Virus record (IMG/VR): IMGVR_UViG_3300002138_000190 | Coordinates: 51,880-115,879 of that record | Strand: one strand, 5' to 3' | Source: a virus | Length of the DNA stretch: 64,000 bases | Shown: one piece after another, positions 43,611 to 51,863 of the stretch | Layout: each line of letters begins with the position of its first letter | Numbering within the stretch: the stretch's first letter is position 1 | Notes under the pieces: model-generated | What the model saw: the letters and a program-made list of their open reading frames with translations, nothing else | What the model was told of the DNA's origin: nothing | Databases searched by the model: none | Program-made: the position numbers and the translations under genes

Positions 43611-44380
43611 TTAGCTATTCCTATTCCTGTTTCCCCATAATTATTTCCATTATAAAACATTAAATTATTAATAATCCAAGGATAACATACCATTTCACAA
43701 TCCCAACCAGATTTTGATTTAGATAATATCTTAGTGGTAATTTTGGTTAATATGTCATAATTATATATTTCATAGTTTTTATTAATTGTTTTTTTTGAAA
43801 AATATAGTTTATTGTTGTACAAGAAAGGTCTTGAACAAGCTTCTTTTTCTCCACCTGTTAATTTTTTTTTAGCTATCCATCTTTTTTTATATTCTGCTAC
43901 CCAAATAGAATAAAAAGGCATGTTTTTTTCCCATCCTGAGCCATTACAAAAATACATTTTATTTTTAATCACAAAAGGAGAATTTGCTAAAAAAGGAACA
44001 TTTTCACTTCTGTCTAAAACAGGCCAATTTGATAATCTTTCAAATAAATTTTTTTCATGATTGAATTTTGCAATGCCTATGCCATGCCCATAAGGAACTG
44101 TACCTTTTTGAATATTCCATCCTGTGTAATAAAGCAAATCTGATATTATGCAAGATGGCATTACTCCACTATCATCAAAACATCCTTTATCTCCAACATT
44201 AAATACTGGCTTTTTATTTCTATAAGTAATTTTTAAATTTTCTGGATCTATTTCAAAATAATTAATAACACTTTTGTTGTTTATTCTGTAAGAATAAAAT
44301 ATTCTTAAATAGCCTAAATATTCAATTACAGTAGGTAGTTGAGCATATCCATCATAAATTATTTTTACTTTTTGCCACAT
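43598..44380 (-). CDS. Beta-propeller glycosidase-like protein (GH43/GH130 type)
   Basis: 260 residues. Repeated blades are visible: FDDSGVMPSCIISD, YGHGIGIAKFNHEKNLFERLSNWPVL, NSPFVIKNKMYFCNGSG, EKEACSRPFLYNNKLYFSKK, and GWDCEMVCYPWIINNLMFYNGNNYGETGIGIA. This pattern is frequent in five-bladed glycosidase-like proteins found inside O-antigen clusters, which act on or recognise sugars. Acidic residues suitable for catalysis are present (DDSG, CEM), but the reaction is not clear. It overlaps the PhyH gene by 13 nt. Confidence 0.6.
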   Translation of the reverse strand: MWQKVKIIYDGYAQLPTVIEYLGYLRIFYSYRINNKSVINYFEIDPENLKITYRNKKPVFNVGDKGCFDDSGVMPSCIISDLLYYTGWNIQKGTVPYGHGIGIAKFNHEKNLFERLSNWPVLDRSENVPFLANSPFVIKNKMYFCNGSGWEKNMPFYSIWVAEYKKRWIAKKKLTGGEKEACSRPFLYNNKLYFSKKTINKNYEIYNYDILTKITTKILSKSKSGWDCEMVCYPWIINNLMFYNGNNYGETGIGIAKCNI

Positions 44381-44381
44381 T

Positions 44382-44975
44382 TTAATAATTTTTTGAATTA
44401 GGTTTTGTATTTTTAGTAATTTTAGCCCCCATACATATAAAAGAATTTTCAGCTATTGTTATATTATCTCTTATTGTTGAATTAACACCAAACCAAGAAT
44501 ATTTCTTTACTTTGCATTTTCCTGACAACACAACATGCGATGAAAAAAATACATTGCTTTCAATGATGCTGTGGTGACCTATGTGGTTTCCACTCCACAT
44601 AATGACATTATTTCCTATTTTAACATAAGGCTGGATCACATTGTTTTCAAATATAAAACAATTTTCTCCAATTTTTTCAGTATAAACTGTTGCTTTATCT
44701 GAAATAAAAGAAATTAATTTGTACCCTTTATCCTTTATCTCTTTGCTTTTTAATTCTCTAAGTTTGTTGTTATAAAGGGGTGCAAAAAAAACATAATCTT
44801 TAGGAGAAAAATATTTATTTATTTTCTCAAAAGGTACAATTGGTGTTCTTTCTTTTGATTTGTTTTTTATAAATTTTTCATTTTCGCAAAAAGCTACAAT
44901 TGTATTGCCTTGCATTTTTAAATAAAATTTAGCAAGTAGAGAACATTCATTTGACCCGAAAATAATTACTTTCAT
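44382..44975 (-). CDS. PglD-like sugar acyltransferase (left-handed beta-helix)
   Basis: 197 residues. The N-terminal Rossmann-like part (1-90: KVIIFGSNECSLLAKFYLKMQG, PIVPFEKINKYF) binds the UDP-sugar in PglD/NeuD enzymes. From about residue 95 hexapeptide repeats form the acyl-CoA-binding beta-helix (VIQPYVKIGNNVIMWSGNHIGHHSIIESNVFFSSHVVLSG, then WFGVNSTIRDNITIAENSFI). The His in HIGHH matches the catalytic His region. It probably acylates an amino sugar made by the DegT proteins in this island. Confidence 0.85.
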   Translation of the reverse strand: MKVIIFGSNECSLLAKFYLKMQGNTIVAFCENEKFIKNKSKERTPIVPFEKINKYFSPKDYVFFAPLYNNKLRELKSKEIKDKGYKLISFISDKATVYTEKIGENCFIFENNVIQPYVKIGNNVIMWSGNHIGHHSIIESNVFFSSHVVLSGKCKVKKYSWFGVNSTIRDNITIAENSFICMGAKITKNTKPNSKNY

Positions 44976-44994
44976 ACTAATTTATAATAATAAT

Positions 44995-46455
44995 ATGTTA
45001 CACTTAAATAAAGAAAATTACGATAATAAATTTTGTTTAGACACTTATGTCATAAGAGATAAAAATTGCATAGGTTATTGTTGTTCTAGCCCAGAAAAAT
45101 TAGAAGAAAAACTAAAAATTGCAGCATTTAGTAATTTTAAATATGTAGAATTATGGCACAAAGATGTTTTTAATTATATTAATAAATATGGTTGTGATAG
45201 TTTACTTAATTTATTAAATAAATTCAATTTAAAAGTTTCATCTTACAAAGTTTTAGAAAATTGGTTTGAAGGAAATTCTTCTTTAGAAGTTATAGAATAC
45301 GCAGCTAAAATAAAATCAAATAATTTAGTAGTTAAACTACTAAGTGATGCAAATGAAAACCCTATTGCTGAAATTGATTGGTATGTTGAAAGATATTTAG
45401 AATTAATTAAAATATGTGAAAAATACAAATTGTATCCTTGTTTAGAATTCATGTGTTTAGCTAAAACTATGAATAATATAGATTTTGTTTATGAAATACT
45501 TAAAAGAACAAATCATCCATATTGCTCATTAGTTTTAGATACTTGGCACTTATGGAGAAATGACAATGAAAATTTTGATAAATTTGAAAAAACATTATTT
45601 AATTTAAATAAAACATGGGTCAAAATTATACATTTTACAGATGCAAGAAAAGATATACCTAGAGAAATACAAAAAGATGGCGATAGAAAAATGCCTAATG
45701 AAGGCCTATTAAATTTAACAAAGTTTTGCAATTTGTTAAAATCAAAAGACATTAAAACAACTTATTCTTTAAATGTTTATGACCAAAATTTATGGAATCA
45801 AAACTTATATGAAGTTGCAAAAAAATCATTTGAATGTTTTGGTAAATATTTTGACATTAATGCTAAAAGTTTAGCTGATTCTAAATCTTGGGAAAATAAA
45901 CAAGATGAAAGATGTAATGGGTTATGGGAAAATAGTTACAAAACACATTTAGATCCTAGATTTTCTAATAGTGATAGAGATATACAACTAGAAAATATAT
46001 TAAAAGACTATTTGCAGGATAAAAAAGTTTTAGATTTCAAATGTGGATTCTCACCTTTGGCAAAATATGTAACATATGGTTTTGATGCTTATAAAAAATG
46101 CATAGATTATTTAAAAATTAATTTTAAAAATTCTTTTTGGTGGTGCATGTCCGATAATCAATTTGGTAATTTTTTCAACGAAAAAATAGATGTTTTGCTG
46201 CATATTGGATTAGGTGATTCTAATACTGAATTAGTAAATCATTTGAAAATTAGAAATAACTGCAAACCTTCAGTTGTAATAATTGAATGTGCTGCAAATG
46301 AAGACAAAACTGTAAATGAATCAAAAGAAGGAAATACAAGAAATTGGGAAGTTTTAATTAAAGATTTAGTTGAAAGAAAAGAATTTTTCATAAAAACAAA
46401 TATGAATGATAGAAGTTACAGACTATTAGTAATAGGCAAGTGCAATAATGCTTAA
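44995..46455 (+). CDS. Fusion: xylose-isomerase-like TIM barrel plus methyltransferase-like domain
   Basis: 486 residues. The first 290 form an AP-endonuclease-2/xylose-isomerase-like barrel: FKYVELWHKDVF, PCLEFMC (metal-binding Glu), SLVLDTWHLWR (Asp, His), and VKIIHFTDARKDIPREIQ (His, Asp). From about 300 a different domain starts: SKSWENKQDERCNGLWENSYKTHLDPR, DKKVLDFKCGFSPLAKYVTYGFDAYKKC (degenerate SAM-motif I region) and PSVVIIECAANED. This looks like a class I methyltransferase fold with a weakened glycine motif. It is divergent from the PglD-like gene. Confidence 0.62.
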   Translation: MLHLNKENYDNKFCLDTYVIRDKNCIGYCCSSPEKLEEKLKIAAFSNFKYVELWHKDVFNYINKYGCDSLLNLLNKFNLKVSSYKVLENWFEGNSSLEVIEYAAKIKSNNLVVKLLSDANENPIAEIDWYVERYLELIKICEKYKLYPCLEFMCLAKTMNNIDFVYEILKRTNHPYCSLVLDTWHLWRNDNENFDKFEKTLFNLNKTWVKIIHFTDARKDIPREIQKDGDRKMPNEGLLNLTKFCNLLKSKDIKTTYSLNVYDQNLWNQNLYEVAKKSFECFGKYFDINAKSLADSKSWENKQDERCNGLWENSYKTHLDPRFSNSDRDIQLENILKDYLQDKKVLDFKCGFSPLAKYVTYGFDAYKKCIDYLKINFKNSFWWCMSDNQFGNFFNEKIDVLLHIGLGDSNTELVNHLKIRNNCKPSVVIIECAANEDKTVNESKEGNTRNWEVLIKDLVERKEFFIKTNMNDRSYRLLVIGKCNNA

Positions 46456-46747
46456 GGAAAATTTTTTTACATATCATGAAAAAAACCATGTAGAAATTAC
46501 CGCAATCGAAGATTGTACAGTTTACATAGGAACTCCACCTACTAAAATAAAAGAAAACAATAATGGGTTCAATCACAATGATTTAGCAAAAGGTTCTTTA
46601 CTGAATTTTTTTTCTTTCCCAAAACAAAAACAAATATTTTTAAAAAGTAAAGAATCTATAAAAATAGATTCTTTTGTTGCTTATAGGATTTATGGAAATT
46701 GTTTGAGAAAGTTTGACAATGATGAAATTATATTTTTTATGTCATGA
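46448..46747 (+). CDS. Small unknown protein
   Basis: 99 residues, starting within the stop region of the fusion gene (8-nt overlap). It is beta-rich (NHVEITAIEDCTVYIGTPPTK, KQIFLKSKESIKIDSFVAYRIYG) and has no membrane helix. A cupin-like or accessory barrel is conceivable but not supported by metal ligands. It overlaps the next gene by about 29 nt, so the three plus-strand genes are one unit. Confidence 0.5.
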   Translation: MLKENFFTYHEKNHVEITAIEDCTVYIGTPPTKIKENNNGFNHNDLAKGSLLNFFSFPKQKQIFLKSKESIKIDSFVAYRIYGNCLRKFDNDEIIFFMS

Positions 46748-47777
46748 AAGATGGAAAGATAATCATGCTGAACCATTATTGAGAAGCGTAAATTTTTTGT
46801 CTAATTTTGATATAAATTTAATACCAGTATTTTGTCCATCTAACAAAGGAACTCCTGAATTATTATGGCCTGATTGTGATGATACAGAAAGAAGAAGCGA
46901 AATAGATGAACTGTTTGATTCTTTGATCTTTCCCGATGCAGTTATAGTTCACCATCGTTGTCTTTCACCTAAAATGTTAAGATCTAAAATACCTTTAATA
47001 ATTTTAGAACATACAGATGGAACTTCTTTAGAAATATCAAGAAATTTCATAAATTTAGATAATGTAATTGGTGTAATCAAAGGTAGTGTTTTTACAAACT
47101 ATGATTTTTATAATGCAAGTTTAACTGAAGGTATGTATCATTCAAATTACATGAATTTAATTGGTTTGCCAAAATCAAAAGTAAAACAAATAAGTTCTAT
47201 TTTTTTAAGTAAAATAGAACTTGGTTATTCTTTTGGATGTTTCCCATCTAATAAAAGATTTTTAAATTATCAGTTAGATAAGTCAAAAGATATATTGGTA
47301 TCTTTTATTGGAAATATAAATTACCATAGGAGTAAACTTGTTACTGCACATAGAAATTTAGCTTTTAATAAAATAAAAAATTTAAATGGTAGTTATTATT
47401 CATTAGGTGGAATGCATCAAAATGAATATGATGATATATTATTAAGAAGTAAATTTTGTTTATCTCCATATGGGTATGGTGTTTGCTATAGAAGTTTTGA
47501 ATCGATATACACAGAATGTATTACTATTCAGCCAGACTCAAATTTTTTAAAAACATGGCCCAATATATTTGTCGAAAATATTGGTTATTTGAAATGTAAA
47601 TCTGATTTTTCAGATTTAGATGAATTGTGTAATATTTCAAATACTAAATATGAGGAACTATTGATTGAAACAAAAAATTTAAAGCAAGAATTAATAAACA
47701 GTTATTGGAAAGAAGAAATTATTGGAAATCATTTGAAAAATATAATTGTAAATTGTATTTCTAGAATAAAGAATTAA
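46719..47777 (+). CDS. Exostosin-like glycosyltransferase (GT47 type)
   Basis: 352 residues from ATG 46719 (a neighbouring ATG at 46722 and TTG at 46713 are alternatives). KDILVSFIGNINYHRSKLVTAHRNL near residue 195 and LGGMHQNEYDDILLRSKFCLSPYGYGVCYRSFESIYTECITIQPD near 230-275 match exostosin/GT47 proteins: the [FL]-x-L-x-P-x-G-x-x-x-x-[SR]-x-R-x-x-E/D core. The N-terminal half is the acceptor Rossmann domain. Its TAA shares two bases with the convergent gene's TAA. Confidence 0.78.
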   Translation: MMKLYFLCHERWKDNHAEPLLRSVNFLSNFDINLIPVFCPSNKGTPELLWPDCDDTERRSEIDELFDSLIFPDAVIVHHRCLSPKMLRSKIPLIILEHTDGTSLEISRNFINLDNVIGVIKGSVFTNYDFYNASLTEGMYHSNYMNLIGLPKSKVKQISSIFLSKIELGYSFGCFPSNKRFLNYQLDKSKDILVSFIGNINYHRSKLVTAHRNLAFNKIKNLNGSYYSLGGMHQNEYDDILLRSKFCLSPYGYGVCYRSFESIYTECITIQPDSNFLKTWPNIFVENIGYLKCKSDFSDLDELCNISNTKYEELLIETKNLKQELINSYWKEEIIGNHLKNIIVNCISRIKN

Positions 47778-48430
47778 TTTTTAACAATTGCAACTATCTT
47801 GCCTGATTGATACTTCTTGTTTGCAATATTAATAATTTCATTTGCTATTTCAATTACAGAAGTTTGTCCTTTTTCTTCGCCTATGCCACCAAAACTAATA
47901 ACATTGGCAAATATTAAAAGATTTTTTAATTCATTTGCCAAATGAAATGCATATTCATTTAACCCTGCTTTTGCGGATGCATAAACACCTACTTGTCCTA
48001 AATCTCTAGTATTTGATATTACAGAACTACTAGTGAAAATTATATTACTGTTTTTATTCATTAGTGGTATTACATGTTTCATCAATAAGACATTTATTAA
48101 AAAGTTAGTTTCTACAATCCATTTTACATCTTCATGTTTCATTTTAAAACAGCTATCAAGTTGTAAAGGAAGACTGTCAAATCCTTTGTTGCCACCTATA
48201 CAAGAAACAAATAAATCAATTTTTTTATTTTTAAAAAAATCATTTTTGAAAAAATTTTCAATGTTTTCTTTTTTAGAAAAATCACAACACTCGAAATCAT
48301 TATTGTTTTTCTTTCTTTTAAATGTATGTTTTAAAATATTGAAATTATTATTTTTTAGTTTTTCACATATTGCTGTTCCAACAAATGAACTTGCTCCAAC
48401 AACTAAAGCATTATTTTTAGTTTGAATCAT
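47774..48430 (-). CDS. Short-chain dehydrogenase/reductase
   Basis: 218 residues. VVGASSFVGTAIC at about 10-22 is the NAD(P) site (in place of TGxxxGIG). DLFVSCIGGN matches the NNAG position. NIIFTSSSVIS carries the catalytic Ser, and VGVYASAKAGLNEYAFHLANEL the Tyr-x-x-x-Lys. It has all catalytic residues but a shortened C-terminus. It likely reduces or epimerises a keto-sugar or acyl intermediate. The N-terminus overlaps the radical SAM stop. Confidence 0.78.
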   Translation of the reverse strand: MIQTKNNALVVGASSFVGTAICEKLKNNNFNILKHTFKRKKNNNDFECCDFSKKENIENFFKNDFFKNKKIDLFVSCIGGNKGFDSLPLQLDSCFKMKHEDVKWIVETNFLINVLLMKHVIPLMNKNSNIIFTSSSVISNTRDLGQVGVYASAKAGLNEYAFHLANELKNLLIFANVISFGGIGEEKGQTSVIEIANEIINIANKKYQSGKIVAIVKN

Positions 48431-49286
48431 ATTCTTGTATGTTTTTCTTTTTTCTTATAATTTTTAAATTTTCAACGGAAACAAATGATTTATCAGATAT
48501 TTTTTGATCTTTAATTATATGTGGATCATTTGAAAAACCAGCAGCACACCTGTAACAAAAATTCTCTGCTTGTTTAGCTATCTCTTCATTTGTTTTATCA
48601 AATGGATTTTTGCCATCTTCAATTTTCCAACCATTATCTTCTCCTGATATTTGATCAAAAGCAGGAGCAACTTCACAAATATAAGCTTTGTCATTGTAAA
48701 TAGTGACTCCACATTTATTCCAACAAACACAATGTTTTTTAGCTTGATTCCAATAATATTTTTTATTTTTTATTTTTAACACATCAATAGGGGCTACTAA
48801 TGTTGGATTAAACATTTTCATTGGAATATCATCTTTTCCATAATGTTCTTTGAAATCAATTAAGAATGTAACATTGTTTTTATCAGGAATCCAAGCACCA
48901 ACTCTATTTTCTTTTCTTTCAACTTCACATTTGGAAATGTCATGTAGTCTTCCATTAGAAAAAATAATAAAATTGTAATCTTCATATGAGTAAAGTATTT
49001 CTTTTATTTCATTAAATTTTGGATGTAATGTTGGTTCCCCTCCAAATATCCAAATTTTCTTGCTAATATATTTACCCATTGTTTCAATGTTTGTTTTTAA
49101 TTGGTCTAAATCAATAAACCAAAGTTGTTCTTTTTCAAAGTGACCACAAAGTTGGCTGCATCCACCACAATGCAAATTACAAACATTTGTTATGGTAATG
49201 TATGGAGGTCTTTTTTTAAACATTAAATTATCAGGGCCATCTATTTGTTCGTAAGTAATATTTCTTTTTATGATATGGTTAAGCAT
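48417..49286 (-). CDS. Radical SAM enzyme with SPASM/twitch-like C-terminal Cys
   Basis: 289 residues. NVCNLHCGGCSQLC near residue 35 contains the canonical CxxxCxxC cluster. KKIWIFGGEPTLHPKF follows (SAM-binding GGEP). HCVCWNKCGVTIYNDKAYICEVAP at about 190 and NFCYRCAAGF near 245 add further Cys that could bind an auxiliary FeS cluster. It likely performs radical chemistry on a sugar or nucleotide-sugar, or another small substrate. It is next to the MOSC gene (8-nt overlap) and a DegT 3-dehydratase-like gene, which suggests a shared pathway. Confidence 0.82.
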   Translation of the reverse strand: MLNHIIKRNITYEQIDGPDNLMFKKRPPYITITNVCNLHCGGCSQLCGHFEKEQLWFIDLDQLKTNIETMGKYISKKIWIFGGEPTLHPKFNEIKEILYSYEDYNFIIFSNGRLHDISKCEVERKENRVGAWIPDKNNVTFLIDFKEHYGKDDIPMKMFNPTLVAPIDVLKIKNKKYYWNQAKKHCVCWNKCGVTIYNDKAYICEVAPAFDQISGEDNGWKIEDGKNPFDKTNEEIAKQAENFCYRCAAGFSNDPHIIKDQKISDKSFVSVENLKIIRKKKNIQEYDSN

Positions 49287-49815
49287 TTAATACCTTTTTT
49301 ATTGTGTCGTTTATTTTTACAAATCCGCTTTCGATAACTTCTGCTCTAATCCCGCCATTTAATAATAAAACATCTATTAAACCTTTGCATTTTGTATATT
49401 CTTCTATATGTTTGCATCCTTTGCAAAATTCAACTCCTTTAAGTAAAACATCATTTATCTTGAAATATCTATTCATCAGAGAATTTAAGTTTAAATTTTC
49501 GGTTAAAATATTTCTCCTTAAATCTATTGGTTCAAGATTAGGGAATTTTTTTTTAATTTCTTTAATGTTTTGAGCATCTATCAAAGAAATGTTTCTTGGG
49601 TTTTTAAATTTAACTAAGTTATTATCTTGTAATTTAAAATGAGAAACATCATACCACCTATCTCCAACAATTCCTTTGTTCTTATGTATTTCAACTGAAT
49701 TCATGGCAATCATTGGATTGGCATAGTTATAGCCACCAGCTGGTGGTGTGTTTGTATCTTCAATAGGCTTAGATATGAAAATACTTAGCACTTTTATTTT
49801 TTGTATTAACAACAT
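49279..49815 (-). CDS. MOSC domain protein
   Basis: 178 residues. EIHKNKGIVGDRWYDVSHFKL near residue 45 and NPRNISLIDAQNIKEI, LRRNILTENLNLNSLM, then LLKGVEFCKGCKHIEEY with the Cys, and GGIRAEVIESGFVKINDTI at the end are the MOSC family core. MOSC proteins carry sulfur or molybdenum-cofactor chemistry; the Cys in VEFCKGC is the likely carrier. Phage MOSC genes are rare. It is tightly coupled with the radical SAM gene and the DegT gene, so it may deliver sulfur or a cofactor to one of them. That is inference. Confidence 0.8.
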   Translation of the reverse strand: MLLIQKIKVLSIFISKPIEDTNTPPAGGYNYANPMIAMNSVEIHKNKGIVGDRWYDVSHFKLQDNNLVKFKNPRNISLIDAQNIKEIKKKFPNLEPIDLRRNILTENLNLNSLMNRYFKINDVLLKGVEFCKGCKHIEEYTKCKGLIDVLLLNGGIRAEVIESGFVKINDTIKKVLNA

Positions 49816-50990
49816 TAATTTATATCTATGTAATTTTTAATTTTACTTGAAACATACTCCATATCTTTCAAGTTTAATCCATGCCAACATCCAACAAATA
49901 AACTATTCTTCATAAGAAAATCAGCTATTGGTAAATTTTGATACAAGTGTTTAAATGGTTTGTGTCTGGTAATATTACCAGCAAAAAAAGGTCTGCTTTT
50001 GATATTGTTTTTCAACAAGTACAAAGCTAAATCATTACGATTTCCATCTTGCAAAGTTACTACATACCCATAATAGGCAGGATTAGAATCATCAAGAACT
50101 TTCATTTTTGTTGTTGGATAATTACTCAATGAATTTTGAAGATAATTAAAATTTTCAATTCTTTTTTTTGTAAATCCTTTTAATCTATTCATTTGAACAC
50201 ATGCATAAGCTGCTGCTGTGTCTGGCATAAGCATATTCCATCCACAAGTTTCATATGTAAATTGTTCGTCATAAGCTATATTATCAATAAAACAAGAATA
50301 ATTTGTAATTTTTTCAATGTTTTTTTCTGTTTCTAAAGTAGATATTTTCCCCCATGTTTTCATTGATCTTATTTTGTAAATTAATTCTTCATCATCTGTA
50401 ATAACAGCACCCCCCATGCCCATTCCATTAATTTGATGAGAAGGATAAAAAGAAAATGTGCCTAATTTTCCATAAGTTCCAACATGTTTTTTTTTGTAAA
50501 ATGATCCTAAAGACTCACAGCAATCTTCAATTATATGAATGTTATATTTATCACAAATTTCTTTTATCGGAATAATATCAACAGGATTGCCTAAAGTATG
50601 TGCGAAAATTATAGCTTTTACATTATCTTTTTCTTTTTTAACAGCATCAATTACTTGATTTATATCAATGTTGTAAGATGGTAACTCATAATCTACTAAA
50701 ACAGGTTGTAATCCTAAATGTAAAATTGGATTTAGAGTAGCTGGAAAACCACATCCAGAAGTAATAACTTTAGAATTTTTCGGTAAATTCAAACTAGCTA
50801 AAGCTAATAAATTTGCTGACGAACCTGAATTAACACAAGTACAAAATTTAGAACCTGTAAAATCACAAATTAATCTTTCTAATTTCTTGTTTTCTTTTCC
50901 TGATGTGTGCCACTTACTGATTAAAACTTTAATAACAGCTAAATATTCTTGAATTCCATGTTTTATTCCACCAAAAGATATAGGTTTCAT
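49815..50990 (-). CDS. DegT-family sugar 3-dehydratase-like enzyme (His in place of PLP Lys)
   Basis: 391 residues. DegT/DnrJ/EryC1 layout: VNSGSSANLLALASLNLP near residue 52, CGFPATLNPILHLGLQPVLVD near 80, ANI-type FAHTLGNPVD and IIEDCCESLG near 140. The PLP-site segment reads GTFSFYPSHQINGMGMGG. In aminotransferases this has Lys (for example S-F-x-x-x-K); here a His takes that place. A His there is known from E1 (RfbH, CDP-4-keto-6-deoxyglucose 3-dehydrase) and ColD, which use PMP for 3-deoxygenation. So a 3-dehydratase role is likely. The ATG overlaps the upstream stop. Confidence 0.8.
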   Translation of the reverse strand: MKPISFGGIKHGIQEYLAVIKVLISKWHTSGKENKKLERLICDFTGSKFCTCVNSGSSANLLALASLNLPKNSKVITSGCGFPATLNPILHLGLQPVLVDYELPSYNIDINQVIDAVKKEKDNVKAIIFAHTLGNPVDIIPIKEICDKYNIHIIEDCCESLGSFYKKKHVGTYGKLGTFSFYPSHQINGMGMGGAVITDDEELIYKIRSMKTWGKISTLETEKNIEKITNYSCFIDNIAYDEQFTYETCGWNMLMPDTAAAYACVQMNRLKGFTKKRIENFNYLQNSLSNYPTTKMKVLDDSNPAYYGYVVTLQDGNRNDLALYLLKNNIKSRPFFAGNITRHKPFKHLYQNLPIADFLMKNSLFVGCWHGLNLKDMEYVSSKIKNYIDIN

Positions 50991-51808
50991 AATTTCTTTC
51001 TTTGATTGTAATAGTGTTCTCTAATTTCTTTTTCACTTACATAAGGCACATTCTTAATAGAATGATGAATTAGAAATTTTTCATCAATTAATCTTGGGTC
51101 TAATGGTTTTTTTCTGCCATGATGAGATGAATATAACGGTGGAACCAAATTATCAGGATACTCACCCCAATAAAAATTTTCAAAACCCATAAGTTTAACA
51201 CAATTAGTTAAAAAAGATTCTGATGGGAATGGATAGTTTTCATGCTTTGTATCTAACAAGCCATTTTCAAAAGCTTTATCAATAAAACTTCTACTTTGGA
51301 AATTAACTGCATAAAATATTTGTCTTTCTGGAAAAACAAAATCATTTATATTTGGAAAATATGGATTGAAGTGGTTCTTTATTTTTTCTATCATCCAGTC
51401 TTTAGAATAAATTGCATCATCTTTGCTTCCTATGCAACCTATGTTTTTGTTGTGAGTGAAAATATTTAAAGCCCATACATCTAATCCTTTTCCGTTAATT
51501 GGCAATGCATCATCATCAATAACCATCACCATTTTAAAATTATATTTTTTATTTAAAGCATAAGTAATTCCATCATTTACTTTTTGACTTATATTTCTAT
51601 TTTCTTTTTTCAAAATTGCTTTAGTGTGTACTATTTCAACATTTTGAATGTTTAAATTTTTTATTTTTTTACTATCATCTACAACAATCATTTTTACTTT
51701 AGATTTGCAACTCCAAAAAATTGCATCAATTTGATCCAATACAATGTCTTCGCCTCTATGTGTAGGCATTATAACCAATGTGTCAAATTCACTAATTTGC
51801 TTGAGCAT
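50987..51808 (-). CDS. Glycosyltransferase family 2-like
   Basis: 273 residues. FDTLVIMPTHRGEDIVLDQIDAIF opens the GT-A fold, and FKMVMVIDDDALPINGKGLDVWALNIF near residue 92 provides the metal-binding DDD. SKVKMIVVDDSKKI is the second strand. The C-terminal half has PPLYSSHHGRKKP and HHSIKNVPYVSEKE. It is coupled to the DegT-like gene. The donor and acceptor are unknown. Confidence 0.68.
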   Translation of the reverse strand: MLKQISEFDTLVIMPTHRGEDIVLDQIDAIFWSCKSKVKMIVVDDSKKIKNLNIQNVEIVHTKAILKKENRNISQKVNDGITYALNKKYNFKMVMVIDDDALPINGKGLDVWALNIFTHNKNIGCIGSKDDAIYSKDWMIEKIKNHFNPYFPNINDFVFPERQIFYAVNFQSRSFIDKAFENGLLDTKHENYPFPSESFLTNCVKLMGFENFYWGEYPDNLVPPLYSSHHGRKKPLDPRLIDEKFLIHHSIKNVPYVSEKEIREHYYNQRKKL

Positions 51809-51863
51809 TTTATGTTGTTATTTAGTGTAATTTATTTGTAAATTTTTAAAATTAAAAACTAAT

